A stretch of DNA of 64,000 nt from Streptomyces sp. SPB162 (lineage in GTDB: Bacteria > Actinomycetota > Actinomycetes > Streptomycetales > Streptomycetaceae). Location: the NCBI RefSeq assembly GCF_029504575.1, contig NZ_JAQFII010000001.1, positions 2,888,501 to 2,952,500 on the forward strand, written 5' to 3'. This document shows positions 42,233-51,087 of this stretch, one piece after another (position 1 is the stretch's first letter; every line of letters starts with the position of its first letter). The notes beneath the pieces are model-generated. The model did no database searches, was not told the origin of the DNA, and saw only the letters and a program-made list of their open reading frames with translations. The position numbers and the translations under genes were made by a program.

Positions 42233-42985
42233 CTAGAGCTCGTACACCGCGCCCGACGTGGCGAGTTCGACCGGGCCGTCGAAGACCGCTCGGGCGTCGG
42301 CGAGGTTGCGGGCGGGGTCGGTCCAGGGCGGGATGTGGGTGAGGACGAGGCGTCCGGCGCCGGCGCGGTCGGCGTGTTCGCCGGCCTGGCGGCCGTTGAG
42401 GTGCAGCTCGGGGATGTCCTCCTTGCCGTGGGTGAAGGAGGCCTCGCACAGGAAGAGGTCGGCGCCGTCGGCGAGCCCGAGCAGGGCGTCGCAGGGGCCG
42501 GTGTCGCCGGAGTACGTCAGGGCGCGGCCGTCGTGTTCGATGCGGAAGCCGAACGCCTCGACGGGGTGGCTGACGCGGTCGGTGGTGACGGTGAAGGGGC
42601 CGAGGGTGAAGCTGCCGGGCTCCAGGGTGCGGAAGTCGAAGACCTCGCTCATGCACTTCTCGTCGGGCATGTCGCCGTAGGCGGTGGACAGCCGGCGCTC
42701 GGTGCCTTCCGGTCCGTAGACGGGGATGGCGTCGGCGGGGCCGCCGTCGTGGCGGTAGTAACGGGCCACGAAGTAGCCGCACATGTCGATGCAGTGATCG
42801 GCGTGCAGATGGCTGAGCAGGACCGCGTCCAGGTCGTAGAGGCCGCAGTGGCGCTGGAGTTCGCCCAGGGCTCCGTTGCCCATGTCGAGCAGCAGCCGGA
42901 AGCCGTCGGCCTCGACGAGGTAGCTCGAGCAGGCCGATTCCGCGGACGGGAACGACCCCGAGCAGCCGACGACGGTGAGCTTCAT
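42233..42985 (-). CDS. MBL-fold metallohydrolase, ribonuclease Z-like
   Basis: 250-aa metallo-beta-lactamase-fold protein. The zinc motif LLSHLHADHCIDMCGY (about 57-72) gives HxHxDH; other ligands lie in TYSGDTGPCDALL (Asp) and VLTHIPPWTDP (His). The overall form is that of short RNase Z/phosphodiesterase-like proteins (ElaC group), but the tRNA-binding arm is not seen, so the true substrate is uncertain. ATG 42985 follows GGAGG (ACGGAGGTTTCACGGC). Confidence 0.9.
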   Translation of the reverse strand: MKLTVVGCSGSFPSAESACSSYLVEADGFRLLLDMGNGALGELQRHCGLYDLDAVLLSHLHADHCIDMCGYFVARYYRHDGGPADAIPVYGPEGTERRLSTAYGDMPDEKCMSEVFDFRTLEPGSFTLGPFTVTTDRVSHPVEAFGFRIEHDGRALTYSGDTGPCDALLGLADGADLFLCEASFTHGKEDIPELHLNGRQAGEHADRAGAGRLVLTHIPPWTDPARNLADARAVFDGPVELATSGAVYEL

Positions 42986-43209
42986 GCCGTGAAACCTCCG
43001 TGGGCGCGCCACAGATCGCCCCCATACCGGTTGGAGTGGGGGGTTGGGCGGGTGCGGTCCGCCACGTGTTGACGAGAGTAAGGCGCGGGGCGGGCCGACG
43101 CGCCTCCTCAGTGCCTCGTTGTGGGCGGAATCACCAGTACGAGGGGCGGCCGGTACGGTCGGTTCCGAATGAGGATCTTCTTCGACACTTTTCGACCGTG
43201 GGAGCCCAT

Positions 43210-43675
43210 ATGAACATGACCTGGTGGTTGGTGGCGGCCGCGGCCGTGGTCGTACTGGCCGCTTTCGCGGTGTGGAGACGGTCGGGCGGACCGGCGCCGG
43301 CCGGGTGGTCCGGCGCGTCCGCCGCGCGCGGCGGATCGTCCGGCGTCGCGGCGTGGCGGGAAGGGGACGCCCGCGGCGGGCGAGATCTGGTGGGCGAACG
43401 TGCCGTTCGAGGACGGGTCGGGGGCGAAGGACCGGCCGTGCCTGGTGCTGTCGGTGCGGGGGCGCACGGTGCGCGTCGCGAAGATCACCAGCAAGTTCCA
43501 CGAGGAGCTGCCGGGGGTGATCGCCCTGCCGCCGGGAGCCGTGGGCGACGCGCAGGGTCGGACGAGTTATCTGGAGACCGACGAGCTGCGGGAGGTGCGT
43601 TCCGCGGCGTTCCGCCGCCGGGCGGGCGTCCTGGACGCGGAGCTGTGGCAGCAGGTGCGGCGGATGGTGCGCTGA
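43210..43675 (+). CDS. PemK/MazF-like protein with N-terminal membrane helix, apparent +1 frameshift
   Basis: About 154 aa once repaired. An N-terminal helix (MTWWLVAAAAVVVLAAFAVW) and a low-complexity linker are in one frame. A run of four Gs at 43363-43366 then shifts it; with three, the PemK-type domain continues GEIWWANVPFEDG, KDRPCLVLSVRG, VAKITSKFHEELPGVIALPPG and ETDELREVR. The IWW-x-x-V-P and DRPCLVL motifs are typical of MazF/PemK-fold RNases. No antitoxin gene is adjacent and the membrane anchor is odd for a toxin, so this may be a housekeeping offshoot rather than a toxin-antitoxin system. Confidence 0.8.
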
Positions 43676-43757
43676 TCCGCGGCGGGCCGCCCGGGTGCGT
43701 CGACCGCGGCCGGGCCCGGCGGTGTGCGGGCCGGCACGCGCCGGCCCGCGGGGGCGG

Positions 43758-45219
<1,462 letters not shown>

Positions 45220-45277
45220 GGGCTCATCGTATCGATTCCCGGGGGACGTCCGAGACAGCCGTCCCACGATGCGGACG

Positions 45278-45688
45278 TCAGGCTCCGGAGGCCACTACTC
45301 GCACGTCTTCTTCGGTCACGACCCCGTCCACGATGCGGAACGAGCGGAACTGGAACTCCTCCGCGGTCGAGACGAGGACGTAGTGCGCGCCGGGCTCGTT
45401 CGCGTAGGTGATGTCGGTGCGGGACGGGTACGCCTCGGTGGCGGTGTGCGAGTGGTAGACGATCACCGGCTCCTCGTCACGGTCGTCCAGGTCGCGGTAG
45501 AGCTTGAGCAGGTCCGTGGAGTCGAACTCGTAGAACGTCGGTGAGCGGGCCGCGTTCAGCATGGGGATGAAGCGCTCGGGACGGCCGCTGCCCTCGGGCC
45601 CCGCGACGATGCCGCACGCCTCGTCGGGGTGGTCGGCGCGGGCGTGGGCGACGATCGCGTCGTGGATCTCCTGCGTGATGGTCAGCAT
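45278..45688 (-). CDS. mec: Mec-type JAMM metalloprotease
   Basis: 136-aa zinc peptidase of the JAMM/MPN+ class. Residues are Glu23 (DEACGIVAG), His79-Ser80-His81 and Asp92 (VYHSHTATEAYPSRTD), the complete JAMM set. The mycobacterial homologue releases cysteine from CysO-cysteine; it would here also be suited to trimming the CysO tail. ATG 45688. It is first in the order mec, leader peptide, cysO, cysM. Confidence 0.94.
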   Translation of the reverse strand: MLTITQEIHDAIVAHARADHPDEACGIVAGPEGSGRPERFIPMLNAARSPTFYEFDSTDLLKLYRDLDDRDEEPVIVYHSHTATEAYPSRTDITYANEPGAHYVLVSTAEEFQFRSFRIVDGVVTEEDVRVVASGA

Positions 45689-45691
45689 GAA

Positions 45692-45772
45692 GGAAAAGTA
45701 ACAGCGCGCGGAGCGCTCACCATAAGGGTGGGGGTGGGCGACGGGCGGGAAAAGTAACAGCGCGCGAAGCGC
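45692..45772. repeat. 25-bp direct repeat flanking the mec promoter region
   Basis: GGAAAAGTAACAGCGCGCG[G/A]AGCGC occurs at 45692-45716 and again at 45748-45772 with one mismatch and 56-bp periodicity. The first copy abuts the mec start region. It could be a duplicated promoter or operator. Confidence 0.75.
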
Positions 45773-45775
45773 GTA

Positions 45776-45812
45776 CGAAGGCCCGCCCCAGGGGTGCGGG
45801 GGCGGGCCTTCG
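45776..45812. terminator. Hairpin terminator after amino-acid permease
   Basis: CGAAGGCCCGCCCC (45776-45789) pairs with GGGGCGGGCCTTCG (45799-45812). It lies downstream of the permease stop (minus strand) and upstream of mec. Confidence 0.85.
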
Positions 45813-45842
45813 CGGTGCGGGATGGCTTGCGGCGCGCGGTGC

Positions 45843-47321
45843 TCAGCTCGCGACGTCGACCAGTGCGGGCTCCGGGGCGACGTGCGGCTTGGGGGCGAAC
45901 GCCTCCGGGTTCTTCCGCTTGAGCCAGGCGTACCCGATGCCGAGGATCGCGAACCACACCGGAGCGCTGTAGAGCGAAATCCGCGCGTCCTCGTCGATGC
46001 CGATCATGACCATCACCCCGGCCAGGAAGATCAGGGCGATCCAGCTGGTGTACGGGGCGCCCGGCGCCTTGAACCAGGCCTCGGCGGCGCGGCCGGCCTT
46101 GACCGCCGCGCGGTAGCGCAGGTGGGAGATGAGGATCATCGCCCAGGTCCAGACGCCGGCGACGGTGGCGAAGGCCGTGATGTAGGTGAAGGCGCCGTCC
46201 GGGTCGACGTAGTTGATCCACACGCCGATGCCCATCAGGGCGACGGAGACGAGGATGCCGGTGGCCGGGGTCTGGCGGGAGTTGAGCTTGGCGAAGGCCC
46301 TGGGACCCTGGCCGTTGACGGCCAGGTCGCGCAGCATGCGGCCGGTGGAGTACATGCCGGAGTTGCAGGACGACAGGGCGGCGGTGAGGACCACGAAGTT
46401 GACGATGGCCGCGCCGAACGGGATGCCGATCTTGGCGAAGGCGGCCACGAACGGGCTGACGCCCGGCTGGAACTCGGTCCACGAGACGACGCCGAGGATC
46501 ACGATGAGCGCGCCGACGTAGAACACGCCGATCCGCCAGGGCAGCGTGTTGATGGCCTTGGGGAGCGTCTCGCGGGGGTTCTCGGCCTCGCCCGCGGTGA
46601 CGCCGACGAGTTCGACGGCGAGGTAGGCGAACATCACGATCTGCAGCGTCATGAGGGACTTGCCGACGCCGTTGGGGAAGACCCCGCCGTCACCCCACAG
46701 GTGGCTGAGCGAGGCGGTGTCGCCGGCGGCCGAGAACCCGATGGTCAGGACGCCGATGCCGATGAGGATCATGCCGATGATCGCGGTGACCTTGATCATC
46801 GAGAACCAGAACTCGACCTCGCCGAAGACCTTCACCGAGATGAGGTTGACGCCGAAGAGCACCAGCAGGAAGACCAGGGCGGAGATCCACTGCGGGATGT
46901 CCTTCCACCAGTAGGTGATGTACACCGACGCGGCGGTGACCTCGGCCATGCCGGTCACCACCCACATCAGCCAGTACGTCCAGCCGGTGACGAACCCCCA
47001 GAACGGGCCCAGGAACTCGCGGGCGTAGTCGGCGAAGGAGCCGGAGACGGGGCGGTACGTGAGCAGTTCGCCCAGCGCCCGCATGATGAAGAAGATGATG
47101 ACGCCGGCGATGGCGTACATCATGATCAGACTCGGTCCCGCCTGATGGATGGCCTTGCCGGCACCCAGGAAGAGGCCGGTGCCGATGGCACCGCCGATGG
47201 CGATCATCTGGATCTGCCGGCTGCCGAGCCCTCGCTGGTAGCCCTCTTCTGTGACGTCGGCGGCGGCCGCGTCAACTGCGGCGTCCGCGGCGGCCGCGTG
47301 GCCGGTGTGTTCCGTCGGCAT
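45843..47321 (-). CDS. Amino acid permease (APC superfamily, AAT family)
   Basis: 492-aa, 12-helix transporter. The AAT signature region RGLGSRQIQMIAIGGAIGTGLFLGAGKAI (about 30-58) is complete, followed by SFADYAREFLGPFWGFVTGW and a conserved ELVGVTAGEAENPRETLPKAI loop (about 247-267). Substrate specificity within the GabP/LysP/AnsP-like group cannot be read off. Its Ala-rich N-terminus (AAAADAAVDAAAADV) is low complexity. A 276-bp leader upstream has no recognisable riboswitch. Confidence 0.92.
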   Translation of the reverse strand: MPTEHTGHAAAADAAVDAAAADVTEEGYQRGLGSRQIQMIAIGGAIGTGLFLGAGKAIHQAGPSLIMMYAIAGVIIFFIMRALGELLTYRPVSGSFADYAREFLGPFWGFVTGWTYWLMWVVTGMAEVTAASVYITYWWKDIPQWISALVFLLVLFGVNLISVKVFGEVEFWFSMIKVTAIIGMILIGIGVLTIGFSAAGDTASLSHLWGDGGVFPNGVGKSLMTLQIVMFAYLAVELVGVTAGEAENPRETLPKAINTLPWRIGVFYVGALIVILGVVSWTEFQPGVSPFVAAFAKIGIPFGAAIVNFVVLTAALSSCNSGMYSTGRMLRDLAVNGQGPRAFAKLNSRQTPATGILVSVALMGIGVWINYVDPDGAFTYITAFATVAGVWTWAMILISHLRYRAAVKAGRAAEAWFKAPGAPYTSWIALIFLAGVMVMIGIDEDARISLYSAPVWFAILGIGYAWLKRKNPEAFAPKPHVAPEPALVDVAS

Positions 47322-47597
47322 GGTGGTGGTGCGCCTTTCTCCATATCCCCCCGGACAGTGGAGTTGCGAGCCGGCGATCGGCCGGCTCAGCGCCTGGCGG
47401 AACAGGGATGGCGTCCCGGCCAGTGGTCGGAATTAGTACCACGGGCTGAGACGTCGTCCGAAGAGGCGAATGTGACGCGGGGCACAGGAAAAACACCCCG
47501 AAGGTGAATCAAGGCGGCATATCGGACGATCACGGTGACATGATCGTTATCCGGATTTGAGCGTCCGCTGAGCGAATGTGCGGTGCCCACAGGACGG

Positions 47598-48131
47598 TCA
47601 GAGCGTCTCGATCAACGTCTCCTGCAGTCCGCCGAGCCACAGGTACGCCATCACCATCGGCTTGAGCGGATCGTCGTCCGGCAGCCGGTAGAGCTCGGTG
47701 TCCTCGTCGCTGACCTCCAGCCGGGTGCCGATGGTCAGCCGCAGGTCGTTGAGGGCGCCCAGCCAGCGGCGGGTGTCCTCGGGGGTGAGCAGCAGTTCCG
47801 GGGTGGCCGCGTCGAGGGAGTGGACGAGGGCCAGCGCGTCCTCGCGCTTGCGGGAGCGCAGGTCGTTCTCGGTGAAGCGGCGGAACTCCGAGGACTGGGC
47901 GGTGTCCTCGTAGGCGTCCGGGAAGAGCCTGGCCAGCGCCGGGTCGGACGGGGGCTTGCTCGGCCCGTCGGCGGGGAACAGCGCGGCCAGCGGGTCGTCG
48001 GAGATCGGCTCCTGCCCCGGGCCGATCATCTCGAGGAGCTGCACGGCGAGGCTGCGCAGGATGGACTTCTCGACGGTGTCGAGGGTGATGACGGCGCCGC
48101 CGCCCGGGGCGGATTCGAAGTAGCCGGCCAT
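47598..48131 (-). CDS. DUF2017 family protein
   Basis: 177-aa soluble, helical, acidic protein of the actinobacterial DUF2017 family (function unknown). Motifs include VEKSILRSLAVQLLEMI, DDPALARLFP-like DPALARLFPDAY, LTPEDTRRWLGALNDLRLTIGTRL and LPDDDPLKPMVMAYLWLGGLQETLI in outline. ATG 48131 overlaps the clpS stop (ATGA). The linkage with clpS is conserved in actinobacteria and suggests a role near the Clp protease. Confidence 0.9.
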   Translation of the reverse strand: MAGYFESAPGGGAVITLDTVEKSILRSLAVQLLEMIGPGQEPISDDPLAALFPADGPSKPPSDPALARLFPDAYEDTAQSSEFRRFTENDLRSRKREDALALVHSLDAATPELLLTPEDTRRWLGALNDLRLTIGTRLEVSDEDTELYRLPDDDPLKPMVMAYLWLGGLQETLIETL

Positions 48132-48511
48132 CAGCGGTCCTGCTGCAGGGTCGCCCACAGGCCGTAGCCGTGCATCGCCTGCACGTCGCGCTCCATCTCT
48201 TCGCGGGTGCCGCTGGAGACCGCGGCCCGCCCCTTGTGGTGAACGTCCTTCATGAGTTTGACGGCCTTGTCCTTGGAGTACCCGAAGTAGGCCTGGAAGA
48301 CGTACGTCACGTAGCTCATGAGGTTGACGGGGTCGTTGTGCACGAGGGTCACCCAGGGGACGTCCGGTTCGGGTACCTCGAAGGGGGCCTCGGTCGTCTC
48401 GGGCCGTTCGATCTCAACAGGGGCAACGGAACAGCGCACGAAGTGCGTCCTTGGAAGGGTGGTGGAGGTGGGGTCCCCCATGCCGGAGGCCAGGGGAGGT
48501 TGGGCACTCAT
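48131..48511 (-). CDS. clpS: ATP-dependent Clp protease adaptor ClpS
   Basis: About 126 aa. The ClpS core [30 protein letters not shown] in outline binds N-degron residues and docks on ClpA/ClpC N-domains, and [21 protein letters not shown] follows. The HNDPVN and Met in the hydrophobic pocket are intact. Start uncertain: ATG 48511 (GGAGGG just upstream) or ATG 48481; an N-terminal extension is usual in streptomycetes. It is divergent from pncB. Confidence 0.93.
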   Translation of the reverse strand: MSAQPPLASGMGDPTSTTLPRTHFVRCSVAPVEIERPETTEAPFEVPEPDVPWVTLVHNDPVNLMSYVTYVFQAYFGYSKDKAVKLMKDVHHKGRAAVSSGTREEMERDVQAMHGYGLWATLQQDR

Positions 48512-48612
48512 CACCCTCCAATGCTGCCGCCATTGCGGCGCTTCGCACAAATGGACGCGACCCGGAAGAGAAATCGTCACTCTGACGCATAGTCGGGGTA
48601 GCATCCCGTTCC

Positions 48613-49941
48613 ATGAGCACTGCAGATCTGCCGCTGCCGGTGGCCGTACCTTCCACCGCGCTGTTCACCGACCGGTACGAGTTGACGATGTTGCAGGCCG
48701 CGCTGCGCAGCGGGGCGGCGCACCGGCACTCGGTCTTCGAGGTCTTCACCCGCCGGCTGCCGGAGGGGCGCCGGTACGGCGTCGTCTGCGGCACCGGCCG
48801 GGTGCTGGACGCGGTGGAGAACTTCCGCTTCGACGCCGACGTGCTGGACTTCCTCGCCCGCGAGGACGTGGTGGACGAGCCGACCCTGGAGTGGCTGGCC
48901 GGGTACCGCTTCACCGGTGACATCTGGGGTTATCCCGAGGGCGAGGTGTACTTCCCCGGCTCGCCGATCCTGCGGGTGGAGGGCTCGTTCGCCGAGGCGG
49001 TGATCCTGGAGACGGTGATCCTTTCGATCCTCAACCACGACTCCGCGATCGCCGCGGCCGCGTCCCGGATGGCGGTGGCGGCCGGCGGCCGCCCGCTGAT
49101 GGAGATGGGCGCCCGGCGGGCGCACGAGCTGGCGGCGGTCGCCGCCTCGCGCGCCGCGTACGTCGGCGGCTTCCTGTCCTCCTCGAACCTGGCGGCCGGC
49201 TTCCGCTACGGGCTGCCGACGATCGGCACGGCCGCGCACGCCTTCACCCTGCTGCACGACACCGAGCGGGACGCCTTCACCGCGCAGGTCGAGTCGCTGG
49301 GCCGGGGCACGACGCTGCTGGTGGACACCTACGACCTGATGTCGGCGGTCAGGACCGCCGTCGAGGTGGCCGGACCCGAACTGGGCGCGGTCCGCATCGA
49401 CTCCGGCGACCTGCTGCTGCTCGCCCACCGGGTGCGCCAGCAGCTGGACGACCTCGGCGCCGAGAACACCCGGATCGTGGTCACCTCCGACCTCGACGAG
49501 TACGCCATCGCCTCGCTGGCGGCGGCGCCGGTCGACGCGTACGGGGTCGGCACCTCGCTGGTGACGGGCAGCGGCCACCCGACCTGCTCGATGGTCTACA
49601 AGCTGGTTTCCCGGGCCTCCTCGAACGAGCCGGATGCGCCGATGGTGGCCGTCGCCAAGAAGTCGATGGGTGCCAAGAGCAGCGTCGGCGGCCGCAAGTG
49701 GGCGGCGCGGCGGCTGGACGAGGACGGGGTCGCGGAGGCCGAGGTGGTCGGCACCGGGCCCGTGCCGCCGGAGCTGGCCGACCGGCAGTTGCTGGTTCCG
49801 CTGGTCCGGGGCGGGGAGATCACCGGCCGCGAACCGCTGGAGGCGGCCCGCACCCGGCACATCGAGGCGCGCGCGGGCCTGCCGCTGTCCGCCTCGCAGC
49901 TCTCCCGTGGTGAACCGGTGATCCCCACCGAGCAGGTGTGA
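48613..49941 (+). CDS. pncB: Nicotinate phosphoribosyltransferase
   Basis: 442-aa NAD-salvage enzyme converting nicotinate and PRPP to nicotinate mononucleotide. The N-terminal [19 protein letters not shown], the His-containing core segment, and the PRPP-site strands [16 protein letters not shown] (about 256) and [14 protein letters not shown] (about 315) are diagnostic. The length matches the actinobacterial subgroup. A nicotinamidase gene follows on the same strand 129 bp downstream, after a hairpin. Confidence 0.95.
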   Translation: MSTADLPLPVAVPSTALFTDRYELTMLQAALRSGAAHRHSVFEVFTRRLPEGRRYGVVCGTGRVLDAVENFRFDADVLDFLAREDVVDEPTLEWLAGYRFTGDIWGYPEGEVYFPGSPILRVEGSFAEAVILETVILSILNHDSAIAAAASRMAVAAGGRPLMEMGARRAHELAAVAASRAAYVGGFLSSSNLAAGFRYGLPTIGTAAHAFTLLHDTERDAFTAQVESLGRGTTLLVDTYDLMSAVRTAVEVAGPELGAVRIDSGDLLLLAHRVRQQLDDLGAENTRIVVTSDLDEYAIASLAAAPVDAYGVGTSLVTGSGHPTCSMVYKLVSRASSNEPDAPMVAVAKKSMGAKSSVGGRKWAARRLDEDGVAEAEVVGTGPVPPELADRQLLVPLVRGGEITGREPLEAARTRHIEARAGLPLSASQLSRGEPVIPTEQV

Positions 49942-49943
49942 GG

Positions 49944-49968
49944 TGACGGCCGTCGGGGGCGGCCGTCA
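49944..49968 (+). terminator. Hairpin after pncB
   Basis: TGACGGCC/GGCCGTCA stem with a G-rich nine-base loop directly after the pncB stop. No U-run; it may be an attenuating rather than a full terminator, since pncA follows. Confidence 0.6.
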
Positions 49969-50070
49969 GGGCTCCGTGCCGCGACGGTCGCGGAACGGGG
50001 CCCGAGTCCCTACGCTCAACGCGTGCCGCCTGTCCCCCCACGGCGGTCAGCCGACCGAAGAGGACCGCGA

Positions 50071-50661
50071 ATGCACCGCGCACTGATCGTCGTGGACGTC
50101 CAGAACGATTTCTGCGAGGGCGGCAGCCTCGCGGTCGCCGGCGGCTCGGACGTGGCCGCCGCGGTCACCGATCTCGTCGGGCAGGCCACCGCCTGCTACC
50201 GCCATGTGGTGGCCACCCGTGACCACCATGTCGACCCGGGGGACCACTTCTCCGACCGGCCGGACTTCGTGCGGTCCTGGCCCGTGCACTGCGTGGCGGG
50301 TACCGAGGGCGTCGGTTTCCATCCGAACTTCGCGCCGGTCATCGCCTCCGGCGCGGTGGACGCGGTCTTCGACAAGGGGGCGTACTCGGCCGCCTACAGC
50401 GGCTTCGAGGGCGTGGACGAGAACGGGACGGGGCTCGCCGAGTGGCTGCGGGCACGGGCGGTCACCGAGGTCGACGTGGTCGGCATCGCCACCGACCACT
50501 GCGTGCGCGCCACGGCGCTGGACGCGGCCCGCCAGGGCTTCACCACCCACGTGCTGCTCGACCTGACGGCGGGGGTCGCCCCGGCGTCCACCGAGCGCGC
50601 GCTGGCGGAGCTGCTGGCCGCGGGTGTCCGGCTGACGGGCAAGCCGGCCGTCGGGGCCTGA
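50071..50661 (+). CDS. pncA: Nicotinamidase (isochorismatase family)
   Basis: 196-aa cysteine hydrolase. The catalytic triad is visible: Asp9 (LIVVDVQNDF), Lys102 (VFDKGAYS) and Cys144 (GIATDHCVRATALDA). The metal site RDHHVDPGDHF (Asp51, His53) separates true nicotinamidases from other family members. ATG 50071 follows GAGGA. It supplies nicotinate to the adjacent pncB enzyme. Confidence 0.94.
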   Translation: MHRALIVVDVQNDFCEGGSLAVAGGSDVAAAVTDLVGQATACYRHVVATRDHHVDPGDHFSDRPDFVRSWPVHCVAGTEGVGFHPNFAPVIASGAVDAVFDKGAYSAAYSGFEGVDENGTGLAEWLRARAVTEVDVVGIATDHCVRATALDAARQGFTTHVLLDLTAGVAPASTERALAELLAAGVRLTGKPAVGA

Positions 50662-50710
50662 ACGGCGTGTGCGGTCCATGGGCGGGCGGGCACCGCTCCG
50701 AGACCGGGTG

Positions 50711-51019
50711 TCACCCCGCCCGCCGGTGCGTGGCGCGGAAGGGCTGCCAGAGCTCTTCCGAGCCGGACGCGGAGTGCCGCCAGACGAGGCCGTCCGGGTG
50801 GTGCAGGACGGCGGTGATCTCGTCGGGCGTCGGGGGTTCGGTGTTGCCGCTGAGCCGGGCCGCCCGGAAGCCGAGGTTCCGGAGCCGGGTGAGCGCCCGC
50901 TGGCGGTTCTGGGCGTGCACGATGACGCGGACGCTGTCCTCCGCGCCGCCCGGGTGGGGCAGCTTGAGAGCGACGACGACATTGCCGTTGGGGAGCTTGG
51001 TGAATCCACCGACTGCCAT
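50711..51019 (-). CDS. Conserved hypothetical protein, about 102 aa
   Basis: Small soluble protein (MAVGGFTKLPNGNVVVALKL...). The strand-helix-strand pattern with VRVIVHAQNRQRALTRLRNLGFRA and WRHSASGSEELW suggests a compact alpha/beta fold. I do not recognise the family by name. ATG 51019 is the likely start. It stands alone, convergent with pncA. Confidence 0.75.
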   Translation of the reverse strand: MAVGGFTKLPNGNVVVALKLPHPGGAEDSVRVIVHAQNRQRALTRLRNLGFRAARLSGNTEPPTPDEITAVLHHPDGLVWRHSASGSEELWQPFRATHRRAG

Positions 51020-51087
51020 GCCCACATGATCCGGTGATCGGCCCCCGCCCACCAGAGGGCGTGGGCCGAACACCAGGTCAACGCAGG

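Noticed and set aside
43210..43675. Toxin-antitoxin module
   Set aside because: No antitoxin gene on either side and the toxin-like protein is membrane-tethered; kept as a PemK-like protein only.
47322..47597. Riboswitch upstream of the amino-acid permease
   Set aside because: The 276-bp leader lacks any glycine, lysine, SAM or other riboswitch core that I can recognise.
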